NCBI RefSeq assembly: GCF_014204715.1
Contig: NZ_JACHLY010000001.1
Coordinates: 4,300,501 to 4,364,500 of the forward strand
DNA length: 64,000 nucleotides
Source of the DNA: Streptomonospora salina
GTDB lineage: Bacteria; Actinomycetota; Actinomycetes; Streptosporangiales; Streptosporangiaceae
Reading direction: 5' to 3'
Shown piece by piece: positions 1 to 9,174 of the stretch (positions within the stretch are counted from its first letter, which is position 1; each line of letters starts with the position of its first letter). The notes beneath the pieces are model-generated. The model saw nothing but the letters and a program-made list of their open reading frames with translations. It was not told where the DNA came from and did not search any database. The position numbers and the translations under genes were made by a program.

Positions 1-260
1 TCGCTGATCGCCGCCGCCGCTGCCTCGGTTCCGATCCAGGCGGAGGGGTCGAGGCGGGTGCTGTGCCGCCAGGACAGGCGCACCCAGGTGCCGGCGTCGG
101 TGCGGAAGCCCGCGGTGCCGTTGGCCCGGCCGTAGTGGGCGGCGGCCCCGACCAGGTGTCGGCCCAGGCGGGTGCGGGCCTGGTGCAGCACGTCGTCGAG
201 GTCCGCGGCCGAGAGGTCGTCCAACCCGCGTGGCGGGGTGCCGGTGTCTGGAGGGGGCAT
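1..260 (-). CDS. Unknown protein, N-terminal part (possible phosphotransferase), runs off left edge
   Basis: The reading frame starts at the ATG at 260-258, which overlaps the stop of the acetyltransferase by one base (TGATG), and stays open to the edge, giving 86 residues. The visible part has a helical start followed by TWVRLSWRH and SAWIGTEAA, a layout seen at the start of kinase-like phosphotransferases in actinomycetes, but no catalytic motif is in view. It is the third gene of an XRE regulator-acetyltransferase operon. Function is uncertain. Confidence 0.6.
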   Translation of the reverse strand, partial: MPPPDTGTPPRGLDDLSAADLDDVLHQARTRLGRHLVGAAAHYGRANGTAGFRTDAGTWVRLSWRHSTRLDPSAWIGTEAAAAAIS

Positions 261-865
261 CAGGCGGTAGGCGGTCCTGTCGGGTTCTCCTGCGTTCCCG
301 CTGGGGCGGGCGAGATCGGGAGCATCAGGACGTCGTAGGTCGGTGCGCCTTCCCATGCCGGACGCAACCGGGCCGCCTTCTGCCATCCCCACCGGGTGTA
401 GATCGCGTAGGCGTCGCGGTTCTCGGGGTTGACGAGAAGGGTGGCGCGGGACTCGCGGCGGTTGCCGAGGAGTTCGTCGTGCAGCCCGTGGGCCAGGCCC
501 CGCCCGGTCCAGGGCCGGGCCACCATGATCTCCGACACGGCGAAGGTGCGGGTGCCGTCCTCGTGTGTGAACGCGGGGGGCACCTCGTCGAGGAGGCCGT
601 TCCACCACGCGGTTCCCGCCTCCAAGGGCCATCCCCACGCCTGTCCGACGGGGGTGTCTCCGGCGAAGCCCATGACCAGGTCGAAGCCGTCCCGGCTCGT
701 GTAGGCGTCGAACCTGTGCAGGAACGCATCGACCGAGTAGAACGGGTCTGCCGCGTCGACCCGCCGGGCGTAGGCGTCCCGGTAGAGGAGGGCGACGCTG
801 TCGCGCAGCTCGCGGGCGTCGCGCGGGCCGTATCGGCGGAAGACGATCTCCGCGAGGCCGCTCAT
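260..865 (-). CDS. GNAT family N-acetyltransferase
   Basis: This 201-residue protein has the GNAT layout: beta strands and helices at the front, then VSEIMVARPWTGRGLAHGLH (about residues 110-130), the acetyl-CoA pyrophosphate loop in the form RPWTGRGLA, and the late NRDAYAIYTRWGW segment typical of the family C-terminus. It should move an acetyl group from acetyl-CoA to an amine; the substrate cannot be told. Its ATG directly follows the TAG stop of the XRE regulator and its stop overlaps the next start, so the three genes form one translationally coupled operon. Confidence 0.85.
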   Translation of the reverse strand: MSGLAEIVFRRYGPRDARELRDSVALLYRDAYARRVDAADPFYSVDAFLHRFDAYTSRDGFDLVMGFAGDTPVGQAWGWPLEAGTAWWNGLLDEVPPAFTHEDGTRTFAVSEIMVARPWTGRGLAHGLHDELLGNRRESRATLLVNPENRDAYAIYTRWGWQKAARLRPAWEGAPTYDVLMLPISPAPAGTQENPTGPPTA

Positions 866-2233
866 CTAGGCTCCTTCCGTTCCACGGGTCGGCGTCAGCG
901 CGAGCGCGTCGAAGCGCTCCACGAACTCCGCGTCCGGCGGGTCCGCGTCGCGGACCGGGCGCAGGCGGTCCACGATGCGGGCCGAGGTGATCTGTTTACT
1001 CTCCACCGCGGCCAGGACGGCCACGCCCTCGCTGGTGGAGGCTGCGATGTCGCCTTGGTGCAGCAGCGCCGTCGCGAGATAGGAGCGCCCGAGCGTGCGG
1101 TTGCGCGGTGTCAGGCCGTCCTGCTCGAGCGCGGCGGAGTACAGCTCCACGCTGCGCGCCGGCTCTGTGAGGTCGAGCCATCCCTGCGCCTCGTAGGAGT
1201 CGACTTCGCCCGGCGTGACGAAGCCGGTCCATCCGGGGTCGGTGTCGTGCGATCCCCGGTCGAGGTCGCGCCGCGCCCGGCCGATCGACGAACGGAAGGC
1301 CGCCCGGTCGCCGATCCGGGCGTGCGCCGCCGCTTTGCGCAGCGCCACCAGCGCGTGCAGGCGGGGGGAGGGCTCGCGCCGGATCAGTCCTTCGGCCTGT
1401 TCGGCCAGTCGCAGCCCTTCCCGTGCCCGGCTCGTGCGGCCCGTTTCGCGCGACAGGGCCGTGGATTGGGTCGCCATGTTGGCGCAGACGTGGGCGAGGA
1501 GTTCGTTGTCGCCCGTGCTGTTGGCCAGCAACTGGGCTTCGGTGTAGAGGTGGCGCGCGAGTTCCTGGTTTCCGGCGTCGTAGGCGACCCAGCCGCTGAT
1601 GATGCCGATGTCGGCCGTCAGGGTCAGCAGTTCCCGGCCGGTTGCGGCGTTGTAGTCGCCGTTGTCGAGCATCTGCCGTGCCCAGTCCCATTGCGTGAGG
1701 GCGTCCTGCAGCAGGGCGCCGCCTCCGACGCTTTGGTCGCGGTTGCGGAGCCCGTGCAGGCACGCGTTCAGCGCGCGGACGTGGGGTTCGCCGATCTTCC
1801 TGGAGTGCCAATCGACGGATGCGGCGCCCATGCCCAGTGCCGCGAGTCCGCCCAGCGCCCCGGCGGTGAAGGTTCGGCGGTCGATCTCAGACATGGATGA
1901 ATCGTCTCCGTAGACCAGAGGCAGGAGCGCTGCGCGGGGGAGCCCGAGCCGATCCACCACCCGCAGCAGCTCGCGCAGATCGTAGGCGGTGTCGCGCCGC
2001 CCGTTCTCCACGGTGCTCACGGTCTTCTGCGACCAGTCGACCACCGCGCCGAAGTCCTCTTGGGAGAGCCCCATCGACGTCCGAAGCACCTTGAGGGCGC
2101 CCCCGACATCCAGCGCCCCCAGCGCACGCCGCCACTCGGGAGAGTCCCACAGCCACGAAGCCCCCGCGCTCGGGATCGACGCCGCGCCGGTCGTCTGTGG
2201 CTTCGCAGACGTGTCCCAAGCCGAATCGCGCAT
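866..2233 (-). CDS. XRE-family helix-turn-helix regulator with helical C-terminal domain
   Basis: An XRE helix-turn-helix lies near the N-terminus (GLSQEDFGAVVDWSQKTVS, then VENGRR), followed by a linker and a long helical C-terminal region of TPR-like pairs. I chose the start at 2233 (MRDSAWDTS); an upstream ATG at 2317 would add 28 low-complexity residues. A segment DRRTFTAGALGGLAALGMG follows the HTH, a form common in this actinomycete group. It heads the operon with the acetyltransferase, so it probably controls that operon or the divergent genes at 2.4 kb. Confidence 0.8.
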   Translation of the reverse strand: MRDSAWDTSAKPQTTGAASIPSAGASWLWDSPEWRRALGALDVGGALKVLRTSMGLSQEDFGAVVDWSQKTVSTVENGRRDTAYDLRELLRVVDRLGLPRAALLPLVYGDDSSMSEIDRRTFTAGALGGLAALGMGAASVDWHSRKIGEPHVRALNACLHGLRNRDQSVGGGALLQDALTQWDWARQMLDNGDYNAATGRELLTLTADIGIISGWVAYDAGNQELARHLYTEAQLLANSTGDNELLAHVCANMATQSTALSRETGRTSRAREGLRLAEQAEGLIRREPSPRLHALVALRKAAAHARIGDRAAFRSSIGRARRDLDRGSHDTDPGWTGFVTPGEVDSYEAQGWLDLTEPARSVELYSAALEQDGLTPRNRTLGRSYLATALLHQGDIAASTSEGVAVLAAVESKQITSARIVDRLRPVRDADPPDAEFVERFDALALTPTRGTEGA

Positions 2234-2420
2234 CCTGGCCGCTCCCGAACGATGCCACTTCTTGCGGGCAATCGTAATCCCCGCCCGCATTGCCGTCGGG
2301 AGAATGCGGCAGCTCATCGCAGGTACCGGCGTTTATACCGATGTGGACTGAACCAGAGCCGGGCAGCGACGCCACACCGGCCATGGCCATGCCGTGCCTC
2401 CGGCGACCAGGATTTGTCTC

Positions 2421-2876
2421 ATGAGCAGCACTTCCCTGAACGGCTCGGCGGCCCGATCGCTCGGCCGGCCTGCGTACTTCGGTGCCTCCTCGGATTCGGC
2501 CTCGGTCGATTTCCTCGGCATTCCGGACAGCGTCGCGCTGGTCCGGCAATGGACGCGGCAGGCCCTGACCGGTGGGGTCCTGACCGAGGGCGAGCGGGAC
2601 GATGTCGTATTGGCGGCCAGCGAGCTGGCGACCAACGCCATACACCACTCCGCCTCCGGGCTTCCCGGCGGCGTCTTCGCCGTGCGCCTGCAGATGTCGG
2701 ACGTCGCCGTGCGCATCGAGGTCGAAGACCAGGGAGGGCCGGGTACGCCGCAGACCCGCCCCGGCCACCACTGGTCCGAAGGAGGCCGCGGCCTCGTCCT
2801 CGTCGCGGCCGTCATGGACGCGTGGGGACCCCTCGGCCACGGCTCGTGCGGAGCCTGGGCGGAGGTGCACACGTGA
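2421..2876 (+). CDS. Anti-sigma regulatory-type ATP-binding protein (HATPase_c_2)
   Basis: About 151 residues with the GHKL ATPase pattern of the RsbW/SpoIIAB type: an N-box in LAASELATNAIHHS, a G1-like VEDQGGPG, and a G2-like EGGRGLVLVAAVMDAWG. These single-domain proteins are usually serine kinases or anti-sigma factors in actinomycetes. ATG 2421 has an AGGA nine bases upstream; an in-frame ATG at 2394 is the alternative. It overlaps the next gene by four bases and reads into the lanthipeptide cluster, so it may be a cluster regulator (inference). Confidence 0.8.
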   Translation: MSSTSLNGSAARSLGRPAYFGASSDSASVDFLGIPDSVALVRQWTRQALTGGVLTEGERDDVVLAASELATNAIHHSASGLPGGVFAVRLQMSDVAVRIEVEDQGGPGTPQTRPGHHWSEGGRGLVLVAAVMDAWGPLGHGSCGAWAEVHT

Positions 2877-3283
2877 AGCAGCGCCTCCGCCGCCGGCGGC
2901 ATCTGCTGCCCGGAGCATCCGTCGCCGACGAGCTGAACCACCTCCGCGCCCGATACCCGGACCGGCTCGTCCACTGGCATGTGGCGACCCCGTCGTCACC
3001 GGGCGGCTGGCACTCCCGGAGCACCGCCCTCGCCGCCCCCGAATTCCAGGAACTGGGCATCTCGGTATGCATGAGCGCTCCGAGCGCCACCGGCCTCGCG
3101 AACCGATTGGCAGCCCAGGACGCCATCTCGGCCGGCCTTGCGACCGCGATGAATCTCGGGGCGGACCCGTCGGCGGAAACAGACGGCCTGGAGACCGTCC
3201 GCTCCGAACTCGCTCCGCTCGCCCACGAACTGGTGCAGAGACTGCGGGTCCGCGGCAGCCTGCGAACACCACCGCACACCTGA
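2873..3283 (+). CDS. Unknown protein at the head of the lanthipeptide cluster
   Basis: A GTG start at 2873 overlaps the stop of the ATPase gene (GTGA), giving 136 residues. The start is very basic (VKQRLRRRRHLL) and the rest is helical, ending in REL-type amphipathic helices (SELAPLAHELVQRLRVRG). There is no signal peptide, membrane span or catalytic motif that I recognise. Its tight coupling to the ATPase and its position 125 bases before the methyltransferase suggest a cluster-linked role, perhaps regulatory. Confidence 0.7.
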   Translation: MKQRLRRRRHLLPGASVADELNHLRARYPDRLVHWHVATPSSPGGWHSRSTALAAPEFQELGISVCMSAPSATGLANRLAAQDAISAGLATAMNLGADPSAETDGLETVRSELAPLAHELVQRLRVRGSLRTPPHT

Positions 3284-3408
3284 CGGGCACCTGGGAACCT
3301 GCTCGTATTCACGACCGCCGGTCCGTATTCCGCGCAATAGGCGACCGGCGAACGCGAAAACCGGACCGCTTCACCGTTCTCCGCACATGGGAGGGGCCAC
3401 CTACGATC

Positions 3409-4695
3409 ATGCCGACCGCACCCGCCTCGACTCCGTCCGCACATTCCCTTCGCGCTGCGATGGTCGACAGAACCGTCGCCAAGCGCGCCATGCTGGACAT
3501 GCCGCCCTTGTCGGCGCCGGAGGAGCAGGCGCTGAGGACGGTTCCCCGCGAGCTGTTCCTCCCCGGCCTGGAGCTGACCGACGTCTATGCCGAACAGGCG
3601 GTGGTGACCAAGCGCGACCAGGAACGCGGCGTCGCGCTGAGTTCCGTGTCGGCGCCCGCGATCATCGCGACCATGCTGCACCGCGCCGACATCCGGCCCG
3701 GCCACCGCATCCTGGAGATCGGATCAGGCGGCTACAACGCCGCACTGATCCGTGAACTGACCGGAGCGGGCGGCGACGTCACCTCGATCGACATCGATCC
3801 CGAGGTCGTCGACCGCGCCGGACGCTTCCTGGACCACGCCGGATACCGCGACGTCCATGTGGCCGCAGCCGACGGGGAGCACGGCTTCGCCCGACGCGCT
3901 CCCTACGACCGCATCCTCGTCACCGCCGGAGCCTGGGACGTTCCGCCCGCGTGGCGCGACCAGCTCGCCCCCGGCGGGCGCATGGTCGTCCCCATGCGCA
4001 TCCGCGGCCTGACACGCTGCCTGACCTTGGAACGCGCCGCCGAGGGGCACTGGAGCTGCGTGGCCGTCGACATGTGCGGGTTCGTGCGCATGCAGGGCGC
4101 CGGCGAGCACTGGGAGCCCATGCCCTACCTCAACGACGAGCCCGACCGCCGGGTCGGCCTGCGGCTGGAGGACGGCCCCTCCGCGGACGTCGCCGCACTG
4201 CGCCGCGCGCTCGCCCGGGAACCCGACACCGTGTGGTCGGGCGTACTCGTCCAAGCCGAGGAACCCACCGACGACCAAGACCTCTGGATCGCCACGGCCG
4301 CCGACGAATGGGCCCTGCTGACCGCCGACCGCGAAGCGATCCGTTCCGGCCTGGTCACACCCACCTGGGCGCTGGGCACGCCCACGCTGCTGAACGCCGA
4401 CGGCACCGGATTCGCCTACCGCACCCTGCGGCGCCACCCCACACGCGAGGGCCGATGGGAATTCGGCGCAATCGGACACGGGCCGCAGGCCCGTGCAACC
4501 GCAGAGCGGCTGTGCGACCTGATGGCCGCCTGGGACCGCGACCTGCGCGGGCGACCGGGCCCGGAGATCACCCTGCACCCCGTATCCAAACCCGATCACC
4601 GCCTGCCCGCCGGGCGCGTGATCGACAAGCGGTCCACCCGAATGGTCCTGAACTGGACCGCAACCACTGAAGAAGAGAAGAAGGAGGAGCTGTGA
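3409..4695 (+). CDS. FxLD-system methyltransferase (protein isoaspartyl O-methyltransferase-like)
   Basis: A 428-residue SAM-dependent methyltransferase of the protein-L-isoaspartate O-methyltransferase fold. Motif I is ILEIGSGGYNAALIREL (residues 101-117), the acidic motif II is TSIDIDPEV (125-133), and SSVSAPAII (78-86) matches the PIMT-type substrate loop. A C-terminal extension of about 200 residues, beyond the normal PIMT length, is typical of the version found with FxLD lanthipeptides. It overlaps the precursor gene (GTGA). Related enzymes methylate an aspartate side chain in a lanthipeptide, leading to a succinimide or isoaspartate; the same role is likely here, and the core contains three Asp residues after the first ring region. 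Confidence 0.9.
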   Translation: MPTAPASTPSAHSLRAAMVDRTVAKRAMLDMPPLSAPEEQALRTVPRELFLPGLELTDVYAEQAVVTKRDQERGVALSSVSAPAIIATMLHRADIRPGHRILEIGSGGYNAALIRELTGAGGDVTSIDIDPEVVDRAGRFLDHAGYRDVHVAAADGEHGFARRAPYDRILVTAGAWDVPPAWRDQLAPGGRMVVPMRIRGLTRCLTLERAAEGHWSCVAVDMCGFVRMQGAGEHWEPMPYLNDEPDRRVGLRLEDGPSADVAALRRALAREPDTVWSGVLVQAEEPTDDQDLWIATAADEWALLTADREAIRSGLVTPTWALGTPTLLNADGTGFAYRTLRRHPTREGRWEFGAIGHGPQARATAERLCDLMAAWDRDLRGRPGPEITLHPVSKPDHRLPAGRVIDKRSTRMVLNWTATTEEEKKEEL

Positions 4696-4895
4696 AGCTC
4701 GACGTCATCGAAACCCCGAACGGATTCACCCCGGTCTCCGAGATCGGACCGGACACCCAAGGCGACCCCTTCGACCTGGACCTGCAGGTACACGTGCCCG
4801 CGCAGTCGGGAGCGCTGTGGTCCATGACCGACGACGGCTGCGACCCCACGTGTGAAAGCGCCTGCTCGCCCAGCTGCACCGACAACGGCAACTGA
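4692..4895 (+). CDS. FxLD-family lanthipeptide precursor peptide
   Basis: This 67-residue peptide carries the FDLD motif at residues 27-30 (DPFDLDLQVH), which defines the FxLD leader. The C-terminal part is rich in Ser, Thr and Cys, with four Cys at residues 50, 54, 58 and 62 in an even i+4 spacing, and Ser/Thr at 44, 46, 53, 56, 59, 61 and 63 that could be dehydrated. Asp residues at 47, 48 and 51 are possible methyltransferase targets. The GTG start follows AAGGAGGAG closely and overlaps the methyltransferase stop. A leader cut somewhere after residue 38 is plausible; no protease gene is in the cluster. Confidence 0.92.
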   Translation: MKLDVIETPNGFTPVSEIGPDTQGDPFDLDLQVHVPAQSGALWSMTDDGCDPTCESACSPSCTDNGN

Positions 4896-4922
4896 GTCCG
4901 GCACGGCCACTCCGCCACGTCT

Positions 4923-4950
4923 GCCCCTGGGCGCCGCCGCGCCCAGGGGC
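4923..4950 (+). terminator. Perfect 12-bp hairpin between precursor and lanB
   Basis: GCCCCTGGGCGC (4923-4934) pairs perfectly with 4939-4950 around a four-base loop. It lies 27 bases after the precursor stop and 21 bases before the lanB start and has no T tract. It looks like an attenuator that lets the precursor be made in excess of the enzymes. Confidence 0.75.
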
Positions 4951-4971
4951 ACCGTCCCGAAGGAGCCCTGC

Positions 4972-7920
4972 GTGTACGCACCCCCGGACCCGCCGGCCAT
5001 GACGCTGCGGGCCACCGCACTGTCCGCCCCCGCCGCAACACCCTGGCCGGATCCAGCGAGCGCGACCTCCCACGAGCTGCGGGCATGGATCCACCGCTGC
5101 TGGACACAGGATCCCGGCTTCGCCGAAGCACTCGATGCGGCCAGCCCGTCACTGGCCCGACAGCTCGATACGCTCACCCGCCCCGGTCCCGCACCACGAC
5201 ACGCGAAGGTGCGGCGCGCCGCAATCGCGCTCATGCGGTACCTGCTGCGCACGCAGAACCGCCCCACCCCCTACGGGCTGTTCGCCGGAGTCGCGCCCGT
5301 GGCCCACGGAACGGAAACCCGCGCCCACTGGGGGAGCAACCACCAGGCGGTGGCACGGCCGGACGCCGCATGGCTCTCGGCCTACGCCCGCCACCACGCC
5401 GATCCGAACCCCCGCGACGTGCTCGTCGCAGCCCACACCGCACACGTGCGGGGAGCACGGCTCGTCCGCCCCTGGGTCCCGAGCCAGGACGACCCCCGCG
5501 GAGCCGCGGCCGTATCGGTACGCTTCACCCCCGTCGTCGCCCGAGCGATGCACGCCGCACGCACCCCGGCATCCCCGGCCGCCGTCGTCGACGCGCTGGC
5601 CGCGGAGTTTCCCCAGGCCGAGGCCAGCGCCCTTGCGGCTGTCGTCGACCAACTCCGCACCCACGGCATCCTCATCAGCACACGGCGCCCCGCCATCTGG
5701 GTCACCGACCCCCTGGAGGCCGCGGCCGAGAACGCCGCCCCCGAATCGCCCCTGCCCGAGGCGTGCGCCGTCCTGGCCGAACACAACTACCTCCGGTCCG
5801 ACCGGCGCGCACAGCTGCGCGCCGCCGCGACGAGCCGCCTCGGTCGCGCCCTTCCCGGCCACACGGCGCGGTTGGCGGTGGACACACGACTGGACGCCGA
5901 CGTCACGCTCCCGCCGCATGTGGCCCGCGAGGCGGGACGGGCCGCACAGGTCCTGGCGTCGCTCGCTCCGCACGCCACCGGCACCGCGGCCTGGACCGAC
6001 TACCACGTCCGCTGCCTGGACACCTACGGGCCCGGCGCCACCGTGGACCTCCTCGAACTCGTCGGCCCCCCCGGCCTCGGATTGCCCACCGGCTACCGCG
6101 GCTCCCGCCTGCCCGAGTCCGCCCGAACCGATGGTGAACGCGAAGGCGCCTTGGTCACCGCGGCGTACACCGCCGCCCTCGACGGCAGCTACGAGATCGC
6201 CGTAGACGAGATACCGGCCTTGGCGGAGTCGGCCGCCCATCCGCCTCCCCACGTGGAAGTCCGTGCGCAACTGCACGCCGCATCTCCGAGCGCGGTCGAC
6301 GCGGGCGACTTCGACCTCCGGATCACCGGGGTCTCACGCAGCATCGGCACCCTGACCGGCCGCTTCGCCCACCTGGACGGCATGGCCACCCCGGAGGTCT
6401 ACCGCGACCTCCCCACCGTCACGCACGGGGCCCTCCCGGTCCAGATACTGGCGCCGCCCATGGCCGACACCGCGGCCAATGTCGCCCGGGCCCCCGTCCT
6501 CGCGCCGCACACGCTGGTCATCGATGAACACCCACCTCCCGCAGGCGCCGGCGGCACCGAGACCATCGTCCCCGACGACGTGGCGGTGCACATCGAGGCC
6601 GATCATCTGCGACTGCTCCACCGCCCCTCGGGCCGGGTCATCGAGCCCTACCTGGCCTCGGCGCTCGAACCCCACCGCTACACCCACCCCCTGGCCCGGT
6701 TCTGCTACGAACTCCCGCGCGCCCGCATGCCCGCCCATCTCGGATTCACCTGGCCCACCATCGCCAGTGCGTTCCGGTTCCTGCCGCGGCTGCGTTCCGG
6801 CCGCAGCATCCTCGCCCCGGCGCAGTGGCGCATCAGCGCAAGCGGCCACGACGGGGCCGGACCGCGCAGTGACCTGCCCGACCGGGTCGTGCTCCTCGAC
6901 GGAGAGCGCTACCTGAGCCTGGACCTGACCCGAGCCGCCCACCGGTACCTCCTCGACGACCACCTCGCCCACAACACGACCGCCATAGTCACCGAGGCCC
7001 CGCCCGCGCACGCATTCGGATGGTGCGGCGACCGCGCCCACGAGATCGTCATTCCGCTGCACTCCACCGTCCCGCCCACCCCCGAACCGCCGCGGCTACC
7101 GAAACCGGCAGACGCCGGTGCGCCGGTCCCTCAACCGCCGGGAGGCGCCGATTGGGTCGCGGCCCACCTCTACACCGACGCCGACCTGTTCGTCCCGCTG
7201 CTGACGGAGCACCTGCCGCAGCTGTGGACCCTGCTGGGAGAGGTCCCGGACTGGTGGTTCGTCCGCTACCGCGACGCCGACGGTCCGCACCTGCGTCTGC
7301 GCGTACGAACCGGCGGCCGAGCCGACGCCGTGACCACGGCGTTCGGTACGTGGGCGCGGTCCCTCCACGCGCACGGGGCGCTGCACGAGATGACCCTGTC
7401 CACCTACCGTCCCGAAACCGGACGCTACGGCTGTGGCCCCGCGATGCACGCCGCCGAGGACGTCTTCGTAGCCGACTCGGCAGCCGCCGTAGCCCAGCTC
7501 GAACTCGCGGCAGGCGACCAGAGCCGCACACACGCGTTCGCTGCCGCCTCACTGATCGACCTGGCGATCGAAGCGGTGGGCACGACATGGCTGCTCGACC
7601 ACCTGCCGCGCTCCGGCGAACCCGTGGACCGCAGCGCCCACGCCCTGGCCGACCGCACTCTGACCGACCTCGACCGGCACCCGGACCAGGTACCCGGAGA
7701 GCTGGCGAAAGCGTGGAAGGAGCGCACCGACGCCTTCACGTCCTACCTCGGCGATCACTCCGCACCGGTCCAGGCGGCCCGGCGGGTGCTCCCATCGCTG
7801 CTGCATATGCACCACAACCGGATCGCGGGCCCCGACCGGCCCGACGAACGGCGCCTTCTCGCATTGACGAGAGCGGTCGCCCTGAGCCGTCACGCTCGCC
7901 AACCCCGCGATCGGCCATGA
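4972..7920 (+). CDS. Lantibiotic dehydratase LanB, full-length with C-terminal SpaB-type domain
   Basis: A 982-residue class I lanthipeptide dehydratase. The N-terminal glutamylation part includes RYLLRTQNRPTPYGLFAGV, the conserved LanB start. The elimination domain is the last 270 residues or so, starting near DWVAAHLYTDADLFVPLL and containing WWFVRYRDADGPHLRLRVR. The enzyme should glutamylate Ser/Thr in the precursor with Glu-tRNA and eliminate to give Dha/Dhb. GTG 4972 has AAGGAG six bases upstream; ATG 4999 is an alternative. It overlaps lanC by ATGA, so both are coupled. Confidence 0.92.
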   Translation: MYAPPDPPAMTLRATALSAPAATPWPDPASATSHELRAWIHRCWTQDPGFAEALDAASPSLARQLDTLTRPGPAPRHAKVRRAAIALMRYLLRTQNRPTPYGLFAGVAPVAHGTETRAHWGSNHQAVARPDAAWLSAYARHHADPNPRDVLVAAHTAHVRGARLVRPWVPSQDDPRGAAAVSVRFTPVVARAMHAARTPASPAAVVDALAAEFPQAEASALAAVVDQLRTHGILISTRRPAIWVTDPLEAAAENAAPESPLPEACAVLAEHNYLRSDRRAQLRAAATSRLGRALPGHTARLAVDTRLDADVTLPPHVAREAGRAAQVLASLAPHATGTAAWTDYHVRCLDTYGPGATVDLLELVGPPGLGLPTGYRGSRLPESARTDGEREGALVTAAYTAALDGSYEIAVDEIPALAESAAHPPPHVEVRAQLHAASPSAVDAGDFDLRITGVSRSIGTLTGRFAHLDGMATPEVYRDLPTVTHGALPVQILAPPMADTAANVARAPVLAPHTLVIDEHPPPAGAGGTETIVPDDVAVHIEADHLRLLHRPSGRVIEPYLASALEPHRYTHPLARFCYELPRARMPAHLGFTWPTIASAFRFLPRLRSGRSILAPAQWRISASGHDGAGPRSDLPDRVVLLDGERYLSLDLTRAAHRYLLDDHLAHNTTAIVTEAPPAHAFGWCGDRAHEIVIPLHSTVPPTPEPPRLPKPADAGAPVPQPPGGADWVAAHLYTDADLFVPLLTEHLPQLWTLLGEVPDWWFVRYRDADGPHLRLRVRTGGRADAVTTAFGTWARSLHAHGALHEMTLSTYRPETGRYGCGPAMHAAEDVFVADSAAAVAQLELAAGDQSRTHAFAAASLIDLAIEAVGTTWLLDHLPRSGEPVDRSAHALADRTLTDLDRHPDQVPGELAKAWKERTDAFTSYLGDHSAPVQAARRVLPSLLHMHHNRIAGPDRPDERRLLALTRAVALSRHARQPRDRP

Positions 7921-9089
7921 CCACGTCCAGCGACACAGGCTTCCCGGAGCCGCCGGCCGAGCCCGGTGCCATCGACGCCCGACCGCTGCTGTCGCTGGGC
8001 TTCGGGGCCGCAGGGATCGCACTGACCCACCTCGCTCGGGGCTCGGGCCGCTCGCATGCCTGGATCATGGCGGCCACCGCCGACGGAGTCGACACCGGAG
8101 GCCGCGCGACGCTCTTCCACGGGCTGCCCGCCCTCGCCTTCGTGCTGTCCCACGCCCAGCCGGAGGACTATCCGCACGCCCGGCGCACACTGCTCGGGCA
8201 CCTGCAGAGCCTGGCGCAGCGGCGCACCGAGGCCGCTCACGCCCGCATCGATCAAGCGAAGCCCGCCTCATTCGCCGAGTACGACCTCATCAGCGGGCTG
8301 ACCGGGATCGGCGTGGCGCTGCTGCGTACCGACCCGAACGGCGCGGCCCTCGAATCGGTGCTGCGCTACCTCGTCCGCCTCACCGAACCCCTCCGGACAC
8401 CGCAGGGGCGCCTGCCGGGCTGGTGGGCCCGTCACGACCCGTGGGGCAGCGACAGCCGCGACTTCCCCCACGGGCACGCCAACCTCGGCATGGCCCACGG
8501 TGCCGCCGGACCGCTGGCGCTGCTGTCGCTGGCCTACCGGTCCGGGAAGGAGGTCCCCCGACACGTGGAAGCGATCCGGCGCATCTGCGCGACCTTGGAC
8601 TCCTGGCGCCGCGACGCGCCGGGCGGACCGTGGTGGCCGGGCTGGGTCGCCCACGGGGACCACGCTCCCGGCCTTCGCCGCCCCGGCCCTCCGTCCTGGT
8701 GCTACGGAACGCCGGGTCTCGCCCGCGCCCAGCAACTCGCCGGGCTGGCCCTCGCCGACCGCGCCCGATGCCGCATCGCCGAGGAAGCACTCGCACGGTG
8801 CCTCGACGATCCGGTGCAGCAGGCCCTCCTGCAGGAGAACGGACTGTGCCACGGTCGCGCCGGCATTCTGCACGTCCTGCGCCGCATGGCCGACGATCAG
8901 CGCCCGGACGGTGGACGCTGGGACCTCGGCGCCCATGTCGGTCCGGTCCGCAGTTCGCTGCTGCGCTCCGTCCACGGCGACACCGGCAACGGCTTCCTCG
9001 AAGGACGAGCCGGAGCCGTTCTCGCCCTATCGGCTCCCGACAGCCTTGAAGCCCCCGACTGGGACAGCTGCCTGCTCCTGTCGTGCTGA
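7917..9089 (+). CDS. Lanthionine synthetase C-like cyclase
   Basis: A 390-residue LanC. The zinc ligands are visible: Cys262 in SWCYGTPG, and Cys311-His312 in GLCHGRAG. The catalytic His194 lies in NLGMAHGAAG. It should join Cys thiols of the precursor to the Dha/Dhb made by LanB, giving lanthionine rings. It is the last gene of the cluster; no transporter or leader protease follows, so export must rely on genes elsewhere. Confidence 0.92.
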   Translation: MTTSSDTGFPEPPAEPGAIDARPLLSLGFGAAGIALTHLARGSGRSHAWIMAATADGVDTGGRATLFHGLPALAFVLSHAQPEDYPHARRTLLGHLQSLAQRRTEAAHARIDQAKPASFAEYDLISGLTGIGVALLRTDPNGAALESVLRYLVRLTEPLRTPQGRLPGWWARHDPWGSDSRDFPHGHANLGMAHGAAGPLALLSLAYRSGKEVPRHVEAIRRICATLDSWRRDAPGGPWWPGWVAHGDHAPGLRRPGPPSWCYGTPGLARAQQLAGLALADRARCRIAEEALARCLDDPVQQALLQENGLCHGRAGILHVLRRMADDQRPDGGRWDLGAHVGPVRSSLLRSVHGDTGNGFLEGRAGAVLALSAPDSLEAPDWDSCLLLSC

Positions 9090-9174
9090 CGAGTATGCGC
9101 AGGTGAGCGGATTGGACAACCCGACGGTGTGGCCTATCCGGCATTCTTGATCACTCTGAGCTGCCGGATTCCGG

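Noticed and set aside
230-1900. Long plus-strand frame opposite the XRE and acetyltransferase genes
   Set aside because: Shadow of the real minus-strand genes in GC-rich DNA; Arg/Val/Gly-rich nonsense sequence.
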